Shown here piece by piece: positions 1 through 13,004 of a DNA stretch of 64,000 bases. The notes beneath the pieces are model-generated. The model saw only the letters and a program-made list of their open reading frames with translations, was not told the origin of the DNA and did not search any database. Positions within the stretch are counted from its first letter, which is position 1. Every line of letters begins with the position of its first letter. The DNA is from Phylloscopus collybita. Taxonomy: Eukaryota; Chordata; Aves; Passeriformes; Phylloscopidae. Location of the stretch: the NCBI GenBank assembly GCA_027886175.1, contig JAJNNQ010000016.1, positions 2,051,001 through 2,115,000 on the forward strand, given 5' to 3'. A program made the position numbers and the translations under genes.

Positions 1-1564
1 CTGTGTCCAAAGGAATGAATAGCAATGGATCACACTGCTCCAGCCCTTTTGCAAGTGCTGTTAGGAAAATATCGTTTGGTTTTGTTTGAAAAATAATTAG
101 GATATCTCCATTTATACAAAAGTGAGTCTGAACATTTTGGGATTTTTTTTTTTCCTTTCTTTCTTCTCAGATCAATGGACAGCTGGGGAAGAGGGGGGAA
201 GAAAATTCCTAACTTTGGGCCCCAGCTGGAAATCAATACAAAGATAGTCCTGAATGCTATTCCTTGACTGCTGGCTGTGGATGTGCTCCTGTGTTGACTG
301 AGGCTGCTCCACAGTAAATGAATAGGTGGACTTTTTCAACACTAAAATGTATTTTGGAGGAAAAGGAAGTGACGTGACTTTGTTGTGGTTGCTTTTTGCA
401 AGAAACCCTGGAATGAGTAAATTCTGTAGGCTGCAGAGTAGGATGTGACTTTTTTTAAAATGTTTTTTTTTTTCCTTTTCTTGTTCTATTTTGACTGTGT
501 GGAAATGGTGTGGAGGTTATTGAGTTCAAACGACTTCCTGAGATTTCTGCATGCTAGAAGGGAATGCCTTGGGAAACAGTCTTTGGAGTTCCTCTTACTG
601 AAGCTTTATTACATTAGCAAGGCTGAGTCAGAGGAAATGTTGCCAGACATCAACACACTGGGACTGAGTTCCCTGGGAGTGACCAGGTCAGAGTCACCTG
701 AACTCATGGGCAAGTAGGTTTTTCAAACATGTGAATGCATTGATCTAAGAGCAGGGGTGGGCAGAAAAGAGCTGTGCTCAGTCTTGGAAGATGCGAGTCT
801 GAAATGTTCTATTTTAAGGAGCTTTGGAAATCACAGGATTGTTTTATGCTCAAATGTTTTGTAGGTATTTCATTGAAAAGTTTGAAGGGAACTACTATAG
901 GGACACTAAAATAGGAGGAGTATGTAATTATGACAGTTTGTGAAGGATGGCAGGCACCTTCTGAGAGGAGACTCTAAGCCAGTATTGGTTTTCACAGTGG
1001 AGGATGAATTTGTTAGGAAGGAAAGTAGTGATCCTTGCTCCCAGCACTGAATGTTCTGTGTCATCTCACACTTTTGGTGTTTTTTTGGTTTTTGTATTGT
1101 ACTTTTGAAATGCTTCATTATTCTTTTAATTGAATTTATTTTGTTGTCTTTTGAAGTTGTTTGTAACATTCTTGCAGTGAAATCAGATCCTGCGGAGGAA
1201 AGCTGTTTGTTGAGTTGTCCAGGCAGCAGCATGGCTTTTCCTAAACTTGAATTTTTCCTAATTTCTCAATTTTACTGCTTTTGAGTACCTCCTTTGGGCA
1301 GTAATGCTGGCCAGGATAAGACATTTCCTTCCCTGCTGGTAATATTGTGACTCAGGATTCTTGCCCTTATGAGGTGCCCAGTGCAGGTGCCCTTTTTAGG
1401 TATCTGTAGGACCTTCTGTTTGGAGAAGTTTGAGCAACCCTGCCTGTATGGAATGGCTGAACATCATCTGCTTGGAAGGGTCTGTGAAGAGTTAAGCTGG
1501 TTCTCCTTGTCTTACAAATAAATATTCAGCCTCATGGGAGATAAAGGTATTTGTCTCTGCTCTG

Positions 1565-1670
1565 CACGTTGGGAAAGAGCAGAGAATAGTCAAGTGGGTT
1601 GCCTGAAGTCACCCAGCCTGGCAGAGCTGGGAGTAGGTTTCCTGGCTCACAGTACTGTACTTTCAACCAC
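1565..1670 (-). repeat. MIR-like SINE relic
   Basis: The segment running through 'ggttgcctgaagtcaccca', then 'ggcagagctgggagtagg' and ending in 'tttcaaccac' matches the familiar reverse-complement pattern of the MIR tRNA-derived SINE core (an element that in reverse reads through a '...gacttgcccaaggtcacacag...ggcagagctggga...' track). It is diverged with small indels, as expected for an ancient copy. Recognition is from memory of the consensus. Confidence 0.6.
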
Positions 1671-2061
1671 TTTTTTTTTGCAAAGGATAATCTGTATGTT
1701 CAAAGAAGGCTTTATAAAGCTCCCATTAACCCCAGTGCCATACCTAGTGAGGAATCTAATTTATGTTCTGGCAAATGAAAGCAGTTTCAGAGACCTTGGT
1801 GCTGCAGGTCACTGTCAGACCTTCAAGGTTCGTTGCCACCAGTTTAATTTTTCTCCTGGTTGGATTTGACTCTGTTGTTCCTGAGAAAGGAGGAGCAAAA
1901 TTTACTCCTGAGGAAAGATTTCCAGAGACATCCAGCTGTGGATAACTGAGAACAAGGTCCACACAAGGGTTTTTGCTCTGCTATACATTTTCATGTATAG
2001 AATGTGTAATGTTCCCATTCCTTCCTTGAAAGAAAGAAAGACCTTCTGGCAAAGCTGTCTT

Positions 2062-2087
2062 TTATTATTATTATTATTATTATTATT
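2062..2087. repeat. (TTA)n microsatellite
   Basis: About eight to nine uninterrupted TTA units in intron 1, flanked by T-rich sequence. Nothing suggests a function. Confidence 0.9.
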
Positions 2088-5000
2088 TTATCACTTAGTC
2101 AGGATCTCAGGATCTGAATTCCAGTAGCCCATGACTGGAAATGCCCTTTCAAACTAAAATGTTGAACTCTGGAGTTTACCCCTGAGTCCTCAAGCTACCT
2201 TATCTGAACAGCAGAGGAAATTTGTTTTTTCCAGTTTTCTCTTCTGTTATCAAGGTGGAACACAGCATCTGAATATTAGAGAAGTAGCAGTACATTAACC
2301 TCAGCCTTGCTTTCACTCAAAGATTGCAAGTGTTTTACAGGGTTGGCTAAAAATTATCTAACATTGGGTGGGGGAGGAGGGAGAGACGGACAGAGATTTA
2401 GCTCTCATCACTCTGAATGCATGAAGTGAGAATAAAAGCCAGGCCTTTCCTGATCCCATGCCCTACTAATAACACTTTTACAAGCTGGTTATATAATTAT
2501 CTGTTATCGTGAGCTTTTTCCCCCCTCTTCAGGCAGATCAGCTATTTCATCCAACCAAAGCGTTTTGTGAGGATCTTTGGGTAATCCAATGTCATCAGTT
2601 CTGCACTGAATTGCAGAAACAAAACTGGCTATTACAGTTTATGAGATGTAACAGACTTTTGGGTCAGTTTTTTGTTTGTTTTTTTTTAAGTATAATGAAA
2701 TGGTTTTTTTTTTTCTTTTTTTTTTTTTTCTTCATAATCTGGATGTCAGGAAAATTAAGAAGGAAAAGGAACTCCAACTAATGTCTGTAGAATAAGTATT
2801 ATAGCAATAGAGCTGGTTTCCTCTGTGTCTGGGCAATAGTTTACTGCCCTTCTCTCCAATTACCATGCTATTTATAATATGTGTTTTAAGAGCGTAGTTA
2901 GCATTAACATTTATGAACATAATAATAATTATTTGCCATTTCTGGCAGATAGAGCTGTTATTGTGTAAATAGCCAAGTGTTTGTGGCAATCTGCAAATTT
3001 ATTGGCTATAAAGACAGCTTTAAATTCAGCTGGAGAAGAATTCCTGCATGGCGTGTGTGTTGAAGAAGATTTTTATCCCGTGCTCTGGAAGGAGAGCCAC
3101 AAGCACTCCATCACCTTTTTTATGGAGCAGCCTTGCCAGATGTGGAGTCAAAGGCAGAGCATGACTCCTAAGCACGCAAAGGGCTCTGTGTTGCTTCCCT
3201 TGGCAAAAACACGTGTGAGCCAAGCTCCTTCCAGATGGGAGTGCAAGTGGCTGGTGGTTCCTGGCCACCTTGGGCCATGGGGAGAATGTTGAGTTGCTTG
3301 CAAGAAGCAGCTCCAGAGTTTTTGCACTTTACTCCGACTCAAAAACCCTGGGACTGCCAGCTTTTTGCTTTGTTTTTTTTGTTTTTTTTTTTTTTTTGAG
3401 CACCTCCTTCTCCCCTCTGCCTTTCCCCCCAGCTCCAGGGAAGGGAATGGGAATTCCCTTGGGGCTCCTGGCTGCTCCTAGCCCTAAAAGCAGTCACCAG
3501 GCAACCCTGTTGGGTCCTGTTTGGGCTTTCACCGGGGCAGCACCACGTGTTCCACGGGATGTTGGAACAAGCAGCAGGTGGGGAAGGTGTAATGGGGAGC
3601 AGTTGCAGGGGTAGAGGCTCTGAGCCCCAACCAGGCTTTAGGGTGGTCTTTCCCACATATCCAATACAGATCTTTTTTGGACAGGGCTGAAGATAGAGGG
3701 TGAAGTGGGAGAGGTAACTTCTTGTGTTTATTTTGACATTGGATCCTGCAGCGATGTGCCTGAGGAAGCCAGCTCTGTGTGACTCGCATTACGATATTCA
3801 ACTGGCTTGAAACACCATTTCCTATGTCAAGCCTATCCTTTAGTCTCATTAAGGTGGTAGCATCTGTGTTTGTTGTAATAATTGAAGAAAAAAATGTATA
3901 AAAGCCATTAATTTTTGTATTGAAGTATGTCTGGACTGCATAAGCTTGGAATAAGTTCAGAAAGTCTGACAGATAAAGAAGATGATGCTTTTGGCAATCC
4001 AGAGGAGAGCAGGCACTGATCTAGGAGTATGGAAAAGACCTATTAGCTTTAGTTCTAGCAACTGTTATGCCACAGAATGGGTGTGTGTTTTTAAAACTTA
4101 TTCTTAAGCTTGAGACTAAGCCCGTTTCAAACAGGCAGCTCACACATCTGAGTAGCTGCCTGGCTGCTTCATCAGGGTTGATAGCAGCTATTTCATGCTT
4201 TTTCAAATCATTCTTTGCTAAATTAGTAGGAGGGAAAAAAAAATGGTGCTGAACTTGGTGGCAGAAACATGTGGGGTACCTGTGTGTGGCTGCTGGCTCC
4301 CTCTCTCTCAGTAGCTTTCCTTTTGTCCCACCCGGAGCAAGGACAAGTGGCCACTGAGCCCCAGGCAGGGTTTTGTTTGTGTGTATGCTGTGGGCTGCAC
4401 TCTGCACAGCATCCAAGGAGAGGCAGAAGGATGGCTGGCTGTGGAGATTAGAGGGAAAAAGCAAGGCTTTCCAGCCTGTTTCTACCTGAATGCATTTTAC
4501 TGTTCCACCTTGCTTTTTCAGGCAGTGGTGAGCAAGGAGCTGTCTTCCTCCGTTCAAAAGCCAGGTCGTTGTTTTTGTTTTGAGGGGCAGAAGGGATGCA
4601 AGGAAATCACCTGACTCCTTAAGGGATGATCTGGACTTTCTGTTTATCTCCAGGCTCGGGGGAGATAAGTTGTTTCATGGCTTGCATATCACCTGGCAGC
4701 TAATAACACCCTGGAGGGGGGGGCTACATAAATGCTCGAGGAGCAGCACTGGTTGCTGCTACAGGAGAAATTTTGAGGGAAGAGTGCAAGCCAGCTGCAC
4801 AGCTTCGAGTGCCCTGGTGCCTCAGGAGTGCCTGATGGCAGGGAATAAATCCCCCAAGAGTTTTGGCCAGTGCATGAGCTACAAAAGTGGATGTTGCTTC
4901 GATAGACCAGGCCAGCTGTATCAAAAGCAGTGAAAATTCCCGTTAAAAAAATTATTTTCCCTGTAAGTTTTGAAATCTTTGCAGAAACTTTAGCCAAGCA

Positions 5001-8000
5001 ATCCATTCCAGATTTTGGCACTCATCCTTCCCCTTCCTGGTGCTCATGCTGAGCAGATGAGTGCAATGGCCAGACCTAAAATGAAGAGCATCTACAGTCT
5101 GATCTCATCCTCCCTTGCTGCCTTTGGCTGGAGAGGAGGAGGAGCTTTGAAATCGGATTATTACTTCGAGCCTCTTGGCTTTGGAGCTACAGACTGTTCC
5201 CCACGTTGCCAATGGGCTTAAAAGCTTAGCAGAACTCCCACTAGGTACCCAGGAAGCCTCTTACCACAGGAGATGGTGACACGGCAGGATCAGCTGTTCT
5301 TTATTTATCGTGCAGCTGAATTGTCTGGAGAGGGACCATCGCTGGTGCTGTTTCCAGAAACAACATCAAAACTGGTAGAGCTGATGCTGTTTCTGACCAA
5401 CAGGGCTGTGCTCACCCAAAGTGCTGTGTAAAAACACTTGCTGAGGTTTTTAGCCTTGAACTGCTGGTAGTACTTAGCTCATAAATGGGAATGCTAAATC
5501 CAGCGTATGGGGAGAGGAAGAGTTTGGGGTTGTTTGGGTTGGGTTTTACCAGCAAGGTACTGCAAGAGTTTAGTGATAAATTGTATTTAATCTATACAAT
5601 ATTTTGGGTTAGTCTCAGAATGGTGCCAATCTCAGGATGTCTGCTCACCACTTTTCTCATCCTGTCTTCCCAGAAAAAAAAACAAAAACAAAACCAAACC
5701 CCTAAACCAGTGCAGTCTACGAGTATTTTAATGATCTAAATACTTCTGATACTCAATACAAGCACAGCTCTTGGGAGAGGGCCTTTCTAGGCAATAATAA
5801 ATGATACCTTTCTGGCTGAGGGTGAGGCAAACAGGATGCAATTCAAACAGACTGTGTTTCCTCTCACACTGTTGTGTTTGGAGGCTATTTTCAGCTGGAG
5901 GAGTTGAACTTGTGGCTTGGGCAATAGTAGTCAGCCACTTTGGGATGGGGGGGAGGAGGGCAGTGTTTTGGTTTGGTTTTTTTTTTAAGACCACGGTGCC
6001 AATACTTTCCCCATAAAGGCATAGACCCCCCCCCGATTAGAAATTTAAGCAGACTGGTGATAGGCTTGCTTTTCTTATTTGCCCTTCACTGGCCTCTTGG
6101 AAATCTTCCACGGGGTCTGCAAGAGGTCTGCAAAGCAAAAGGCTGGAGGTTCTGCTGAGCCTGAAATTTCCTGTAAAGGCAGCTCCGTGCCCAGTGCGAT
6201 GCTTGCCCCTCAGCCAGCATAACTGGTTTATGGTAAATGGCCTAGATTATCTGCACTGAAGGGAGAGGGGATTATTTTGAAAGGGAGAAATGATCCTTTG
6301 GAAGGAAATAGCACGATCTCCGAAGGCTTTGGCTGCTCATAAAACTGCAAGAAAAGAAGGATGATGGCAGTGGCATCGAGTGTCAAGCCTTGGGGGGTTC
6401 TCTCTTAGCCCCACCGCCTGAGTGAGGCAGACCCATGGTGTGGATGCTGAGGCTTGTGTCAGTGAAATTGCTCTGCTTTGTGGGTGTGTGCCTCCCCTTT
6501 CTTCACAGGTGCTACAAGGCTTTCCCAGAATGTCCTTGAAATGCTTTGATGCTCTGTGGTGGCAACTGCTTTAGAGGCATAAAGTCCTAATATCTAACTA
6601 TAAAACAGAAACTAATCACTTGTTGCTTCAGAGCTTCAGAGGTGCCCTGTCCATCTGAAAAGGTTCTTTGCCAGGGACAAGAAATGGAGTGAGTAGCAGT
6701 TTTACATCTGTAAAGTGATGACAGTGCATACATTCATAACGAATGTCGTTCTCAAATCGTTTGCACTGCGGGCAGGATGAGCTAGGAGGAGAAGAAAGCA
6801 TTATTAGCACTGGTACATGGCTATGGGGCATGAGGGAGTCTGGATTGATCGGTCTGAAATCTCTTTTCAGTACAGTTTAGCCACCCAGCGTGAGCTGCTC
6901 GCTTGTGTTTGTATTACACAACAGTGAAAAATTCCACTTGGAGAGCAAGGAGCGGCCTGCTGTGCAAACAGGGGAGGGTCCCTGTCCCAAGGGAGAGATC
7001 AGGCAGCAGGTTAATGTGGATGCAGAACTCCAACTGTTCCAGTAAGTGGAATAGATGGTACACAGAGAGCACGGTGGTCTCAGAGTTTGAAGCATCCTGA
7101 TAGAAATGGGTAAAGGAAGACAAAATGTAAGTTTGCCTATAGACCAAGTCTGGAAAAACCTAGCCTGACCAAAATGCATGCCACTGGCATGGCAAACAGT
7201 TTGCATTTGCAAACCTTCTTAGGCTGAGCTGAGCAGAATTCAGTGTCTGTTGCTTCCCCTTTCATAGCTGGAGGAGAGGATGGCTGACATTACCCCTTGT
7301 GCTGCTGGCGCGGGAGCATGTGGGATTTGTTCTTTGCAAACAGCCGTAACGTGGAGGCAATTCTCCCTGGCTTTCTGTTTATAGCCAATCTCCCTCATAC
7401 AAAGCTGTCATCTCACACCTCTGCCTAGCCCTGGAGTAACATCATGCTCCTGTTTTACAACGAGTTTGAAATAGCCCTCAAAGTCTGCTCTCAGAAAGGC
7501 GAGGAAGGTAGGCATTTCAGAAGGCACTGACAGACATTAAGGGGGAACCTGAAGGAACAGGAAAAAGGGAATACCTTTCCTGCTCTTTCTTTGTCTCCCT
7601 CCCCAGATGATAGTTCCCTTCTGATGGGATAGCTTTTTCCCTCCCCAGGTATTTGCTCTTCATGCCTTGACCTCACACACACTGGAACGGAGGCTCAGAG
7701 AGGAGCTGGGACCACTGTGGTGATGAGTGTCCTTAACCTCTTCAGCTCACACCCCAAACCTACTGTAGAAGGCCAGCTTGGCTCCCTCTGAGCTTGTGGT
7801 CCTGGGGGTGAGGTGAAGATGATGATGTTTCCTTGAAGCAGCTGCTGACTTGATCCCCACTTCCAGGAGCACAGGAGGGCATTTAAGCACCCATTTTCCC
7901 TGCTGTGGAAAGGCAGAGTGAAGAGATTTGGGATCCTTTTAGCTTGGGAAACCTTAAAGCCTTGGAGGATCATAGAGAGAGAGGGCAGCATGCAGGCTTC

Positions 8001-11000
8001 TGCAGGACTGTGGGGAAGGTGGGAGAGGTGCATCGAGCTGCAGACTTGGATAACACACAGTGTTTCCAACAGCCACTGAAATTTAAGATGGCATGTCTGG
8101 GAAACTCCATCAGGACCAGGAGCCATAACTTCTTTCTGAATTTATGGCAGCCAGCTAAACCCACTACTGCTTGCCCTTGTAGGGTACAGTGGCCCTGGGA
8201 ACACCCCTAATGCCCTGCAGTGCCCTCCTGGCTTGTCGTGCAGAACACCCAGTAGGCATCAATATTTTGGAAACTATTTCCATATGATGGCAGGAACCCC
8301 GAGCAGGGAGAACATGGCACTGGGCTGCAGGCAGCGTGCTGAGGGGGGCCTTGGCTCTCTCAGGCATTCTGAGAAGGTGCTCGGGGCTGAGCACACTGAC
8401 AGACACTGACTGCACTCCAGCAGGGATAAATGCTGCTTCTTGGAAGCATTTCAGGCCTGCAGTTGACTTTCCATCTTCCTGCCCAATCCCGGTGCCCTTT
8501 GGCATGAGTTTGCCAAACTTTTGCCCAGCTGCCTGTCGTCGTTAATTTATCTGTGAGGGGAAAAGAACATCCTGACTTGACTCAGTGACGGCATTGACAT
8601 TTCAGAGCATGGGCTGGGGCTGGCTCAGCACGCCCCGCTGGTGGCTTTTGGTGATCTCCTAAAGCCTCTGCAAAAGCCTGTTGAGTCACTTTGGAGCGCT
8701 GCAGTGGAAAGCTGATAACGGCAGCGGTATGGAAATAGAGCTGAGGGGATTGGGGTTTTTAAACTGGTGGCTAACTTGGACAAGGCTTAGCTGTGCTTAA
8801 ACTCGTTATGTCCATCACATTCAGTTATAGATGATTCAGCTCCAGCACGGAAGAAACCTCTAAACTGCAGTCCTGTACCTCAGCACCCAGCCTGCTCCCG
8901 CTGGGTTTTTGCAGGTTTGGAGGAGTCTGGCTTCTGAAATGAAGGCCCCGAGCTCTGTGAGGCTGCTCTCTGCACAGTCAGCCTGCTGGAGCAGGAGCTG
9001 GAGGCTGGCTGGCTGCTTTCCACGGCTCAAACAGCAGCACAGCCCCGCGGTCACCCCACGCTGGCTTGGCGACAGTGGCGTGGCTGTTGTGGACTCATTT
9101 GTTTCTTTTCATCGGGAAGGTGGACTGTCCTCCCTCTCAAAAACGCAGGCAGATAGCAGAAAGGCATGCAGAGCACCCAGAGTTTGTTCTGGGCCCCCAG
9201 CCAGTGGGGGTTCACCATCCCTGCCCCAGTGCTGGGTGTGGGGCACCGGGCCCTTCTGTGGGGAGGGACCTCTCAGCCACCCTGCCAACCCTGCTTTGGG
9301 CCAGCTCCTCCTGGGAGAGGTGCTCACCCTTGCTCCCAACCCTTGCTCTGGCATTGCCTCTTCCCAACAGTCCTTGCCTGACTCAGGGGGGATTTAGTAC
9401 CGGGCTGGGGGGAGGGAAAGACGTTAAACAGGCTTTTCCCTAATGAGGTGTGACGCCAGCTGGAGAGGGGGAGAATCCTGCTTTTCTCCTGTCTGTTGCT
9501 CTCTCCAGCTAGAGGAGGAGGAGATGTGTGTCCCCCCCTTTTCCTCTGCTGATTTGCTGCCTCTTCTGTTTCCTTTCTGTGCTGTCCCCAAAGCGTTTTG
9601 GCAAGGTTCAGATTTCTGTGCTCACAGCTCAGTGCTCAAAGAGAAAGGGGGAAAAACAAAAGGATTGGAGGCGTGGGGAGGATGGTGGCGGGGAGGAAGC
9701 TGAGCCTGGCCAGGCTGGAGGAGTGTGGGGATGGGTGATTGGGGTTTGTCCTTAGGACCAGGGGGGGTTAGTGGCTTCTTTCTCCTGAGACTCTTTGGCA
9801 TCACTTCATCTACCCCTGTTTGGATGTGCTGCTTGAGCAGTGTGCTGCTTTGCTGGCTGTGCCTTGGTGGAGGAGAGGGCTGGAAAAATCCTCTTGCAAA
9901 ATGTGGGCTGAAGCATTAGGTGAAAACCTGAAGGGGTACTAACTCTTTGTTCGTGTTCCTGAGATGTTAAGATTTGCATCACATCCTCCTGGTGTGTCTG
10001 TCATTCCTGCAGCACTCTGAGTGTGTGGGAAGGGTCTAGAATTTAGGTCTTTTGGGACAGGAAGTTGAAGGATCCAGTGGGATAGAAAATTAGATAAACA
10101 GGGCTGATGGACCCAGCCCTGGGCTCATTGTTCAAGCCCCGTGTTCATCAGGTTCCTCTCACTGCTCTTACCCTTCTGCCACAAGCAGCAATAGTTAAAA
10201 TGTAGACAGAAACATTACAGGACAATATCAGCATCTTTTTGCCAAGACAAATAATCACGATAATACTTGGACTGTGCCTTTACCGAAACATTCTGGCCCT
10301 GAGTGTTGCTGCTGGCAGGGAGCAGAGGATCAGGATGGGCTCCAGGAAGCACCCATGGCATTGGGAAGCACGGTGCAAGTGCCTTTCTACAGAAGCACCG
10401 ACAGCCTCACTCCTGCCAGGGATGGACCTTCACTGGCCCCAGGCTCTGTGTGTGCTGATTAATCTTGGCTTGTTCCAGAGCTCCTGGGACTCTGCACCCA
10501 GCCCCACCACACTGGTCTGCCCAGAGCCCCCTTTCTCCAGTGGCTGTGAGATCCATCTGGGTCTGGGTCAGGTCCCCAAAACTGGTGTTATACCTGCCAT
10601 GGAGACAAGGAGCACCCTTCTGGGAGAGAAAAAACAGCAGGAGGTGGGGGGAACAGCCCATCCAGGTGTTTTAGTCCCTGCCCAGGAGATGGCATCTTGC
10701 CCAGTGCCCCTGGAATGTCCCCCTGCTCCTGGGGTGACCTGCCAACTCCAAAAATGCAAAGGTCACTCTGGGAAACAATGGCTGCAGATAGGGGCTATCT
10801 GAGGCAGTTGTGGCCACTGCTTAAGGAGTGTTAGTCAAACAGCAGGCTGAAAAGGCTCACGGGAAGCAGTTTAAATATTCCCTCATACAAAAGGCTGTCA
10901 CATCTTAGCAGGGGCAGACTGCTGACTGACAGCTTTAATGAACAAGTGTATGTGGATGAGGGAGAGGCTGAATGCAGGGAGGCATCCTGGAGACTTATTT

Positions 11001-11236
11001 CCCCCCACCCTCTGCCCATCATTCTGGGTTCTAACATGTCATTTTTCACAAGCTGCAGGTTTATTGTGGTAATATGGTAACACACCTGGGATGGTTTAGC
11101 ATATCACATGCTTTAGGTCCTCCCTGCTCCCCTCTCCCCAGGGGATATTTATAGGAGGCATATGCCAACTGAAATATTTTACAAATAAAGTAAGTCAACA
11201 CCTCTAAACTACTAGCCACTTATCAAGTGGTAAGTA

Positions 11237-11298
11237 GGGCCAGGAGCTGGACTCAGTCCTTGTGGGTCCTTTCCAACTTGGGACATTCCCTGATTCTA
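11237..11298 (+). mobile_element. CR1 retroposon 3' fragment
   Basis: The track 'ggccaggagctggactcag' followed by 'tccttgtgggtcctttccaac' and 'attccctgattct' is the diverged 3' terminus of an avian CR1 LINE (normally a 'gatccttgtgggtcccttccaac' block followed by repeats of 'attctatg'). Only about 60 bp remain, the usual 5'-truncated form. Confidence 0.75.
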
Positions 11299-11789
11299 AG
11301 TGAATTCACTGGGTAATTACTATTTATATAGTGTGATTACTATTTATACAACAAAATTAATACCACTCTGTCCAAGGGATGGCAAGCAGCAACTGCAGTT
11401 TTTGTATTAACTTGTCATTAAGCAGGGTGCTCATCTAGAGGCAGGGAAGAGAGACTCCTGGTACTTTCCCTAGCTCTGTGGCAGGAACACTACACCAGGC
11501 TTTTCCTTCCCTCCAGTTTCCAGGTGTAATAGATGTGTTTAGTGCATCCTTCACAGGGCAGGTGACAGCCTTCTGCTCCTGAAGCACCCTGGGTGTTGCA
11601 CAAGGGGTAAATAAGAGCAGTGTTGGTAATGAAAATATGCCATTAATACACTTCCAATAAAAAAAAAACAACAACTACAAGCGGCGTTTAAGCTGCAATC
11701 TGTTATCAATAATTTTATTACTGCAGTTACTGCGGTCTAATAAAAAAAGCACTTTCTCTTCTTTATTGGGTAAGTGCCAAAACGTTTAT

Positions 11790-11831
11790 CCTTTATTCTC
11801 TGGCCATTAACCTTTATTCTGTAGCCATTAG
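11790..11831 (+). repeat. 21-bp tandem duplication
   Basis: Two adjacent 21-bp copies, 'cctttattctctggccattaa' type, differ at about three positions in an AT-rich part of intron 1. Confidence 0.75.
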
Positions 11832-12909
11832 CTTAGCTATTTGTGTAACAGACTGTTGAGTAACATTCAAGTAGGAATTTGTATTCAATCCATTATTTAC
11901 TCTGAAACCCAGAAAGAATAGCTTCTTATGCCTATATTGTTTATCCATATTAAATCTTGTTAAATGCTGTGTGCTAGTGATGATAAGTCTTAGAGAAAGT
12001 GGGTTTTTCTTACTGTGGATAATTTTCTGGCATACAAATAAAACCGTAATTAACCAAATAATGTTTGGAAAACAAAGCTTGAAACTGCTAGCTGAAAAAT
12101 AAAAAAGATATTTCTCACAATATGTGCAAAATTCGTAATAACTAAATTTCAGGAGTTTATCCTTTTTGTGGCTCCATTTCTGTATCACATCTTTGTGAAC
12201 TCCACTGTGCTGAAATAAGGTGTGATGCTCTCAAGCAGGTTGAGATTTTGGATCACAAAGTCTAACATTCCTCCATCCTTTCTCTCTTAGAGGAATTGGA
12301 GAAAAAAAAAAATAAAGGAACCCAATGGGAAATAAGTTAAATAATCAAAATGCCTGCTTTTCATTGAGGCCAGCATTTGCTTGCTAGCTTTCAGCCCTTT
12401 CTGGCAATCCATCTGAAACTGCTACTTCTGGGTCATAAGTGGCTTTTAGTGCCCTGCTTTCTGAGCACATCCTTTAAATTGAGCTCAGCAGCCTTAGCGA
12501 GTGGAGGTAAAGCAGGAGGATGAAGCTGTTGATTCCTGTCCATCAGGTGAACATGGGAGAAATCATGCCTTTCTCTATTAGGCTGTAGTGGATCTCAACC
12601 TCACTGAACCCTATTTTTCTGCGTCCAGACAAAAGCATTCGTCTTCTGGCTGGAGAGTGACATCCAGTAAAAGCCTTTCAAGGTCTTCCCATAAACTCTT
12701 GCAATGAAGAGGTAGCAGAAGCAGTGTTTTTAATGATGAGGAAGGTCAGTTTACCCCACGTGCTCTCTCTGCTGTACACCTACGCGAGGCTGTTTGGGTC
12801 TTTTTTTGATCCCGATGAGCTAGCAGGAAATTCTGAGGAATTCTTTTTAATGGTTGGATTTTTTTATTTTTATTTTTTTTTTTCTCTCTCTCTCCTTTCT
12901 GCTCATTAG

Positions 12910-13004
12910 GAACTGGAGGCCGCTCTTCACGGGGATGATGTGGAGTTTATCAGCGACCTGATCGCTTGCCTTCTTCAAGGTTGCTATCAGCGCAGAGACA
13001 TCAC
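12910..13004 (+). CDS. CECR2: CECR2 exon 2
   Basis: 95 nt, residues 1-31 and two bases of codon 32. The reading starts [13 protein letters not shown] and ends GCYQRRDI-T, almost identical to the human exon 2 block. The acceptor at 12908-12909 follows an unusually long T/TC-rich tract; the donor is gtgagt at 13005. Incoming phase is 0, outgoing phase 2. The segment is part of the conserved N-terminal region, which is often described as DDT-like; I infer but cannot prove that it contributes to ISWI ATPase binding. Confidence 0.97.

Larger units (their letters stand above)
1..12909 (+). other. Intron 1 of CECR2, 3' part; no coding sequence recognised
   Basis: No exon-like segment in phase with exon 2 was found, and nothing resembling CECR2 exon 1 (expected to encode a leucine- and phenylalanine-rich segment just before ELEAALH). 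The stretch holds a MIR-like relic (1565-1670), a short TTA array (2062-2087), T-rich tracts near 2700-2732 and 3368-3397, a CR1 3' fragment (11237-11298), a 21-bp direct duplication (11790-11831) and, at its 3' end, a long pyrimidine tract leading to the exon 2 acceptor. The longest open frames (minus strand 4021-4557, plus strand 10239-10802) look random. That this is one intron and not partly intergenic is inferred from the large first intron of the human gene. Confidence 0.75.

Noticed and set aside
4021..4557. 178-codon minus-strand open frame in intron 1
   Set aside because: No recognisable domain, no splice context and random-looking composition; longest of many similar chance frames.
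10239..10802. 187-codon plus-strand open frame in intron 1
   Set aside because: Starts with a hydrophobic segment that could mimic a signal peptide, but the rest is unstructured Pro/Gly/Cys-rich sequence without homology that I recognise.
1..12909. Search for CECR2 exon 1 or a promoter
   Set aside because: No segment resembles the expected N-terminal coding sequence with a donor in phase 0, and no CpG island promoter is seen; exon 1 must lie upstream of the window.
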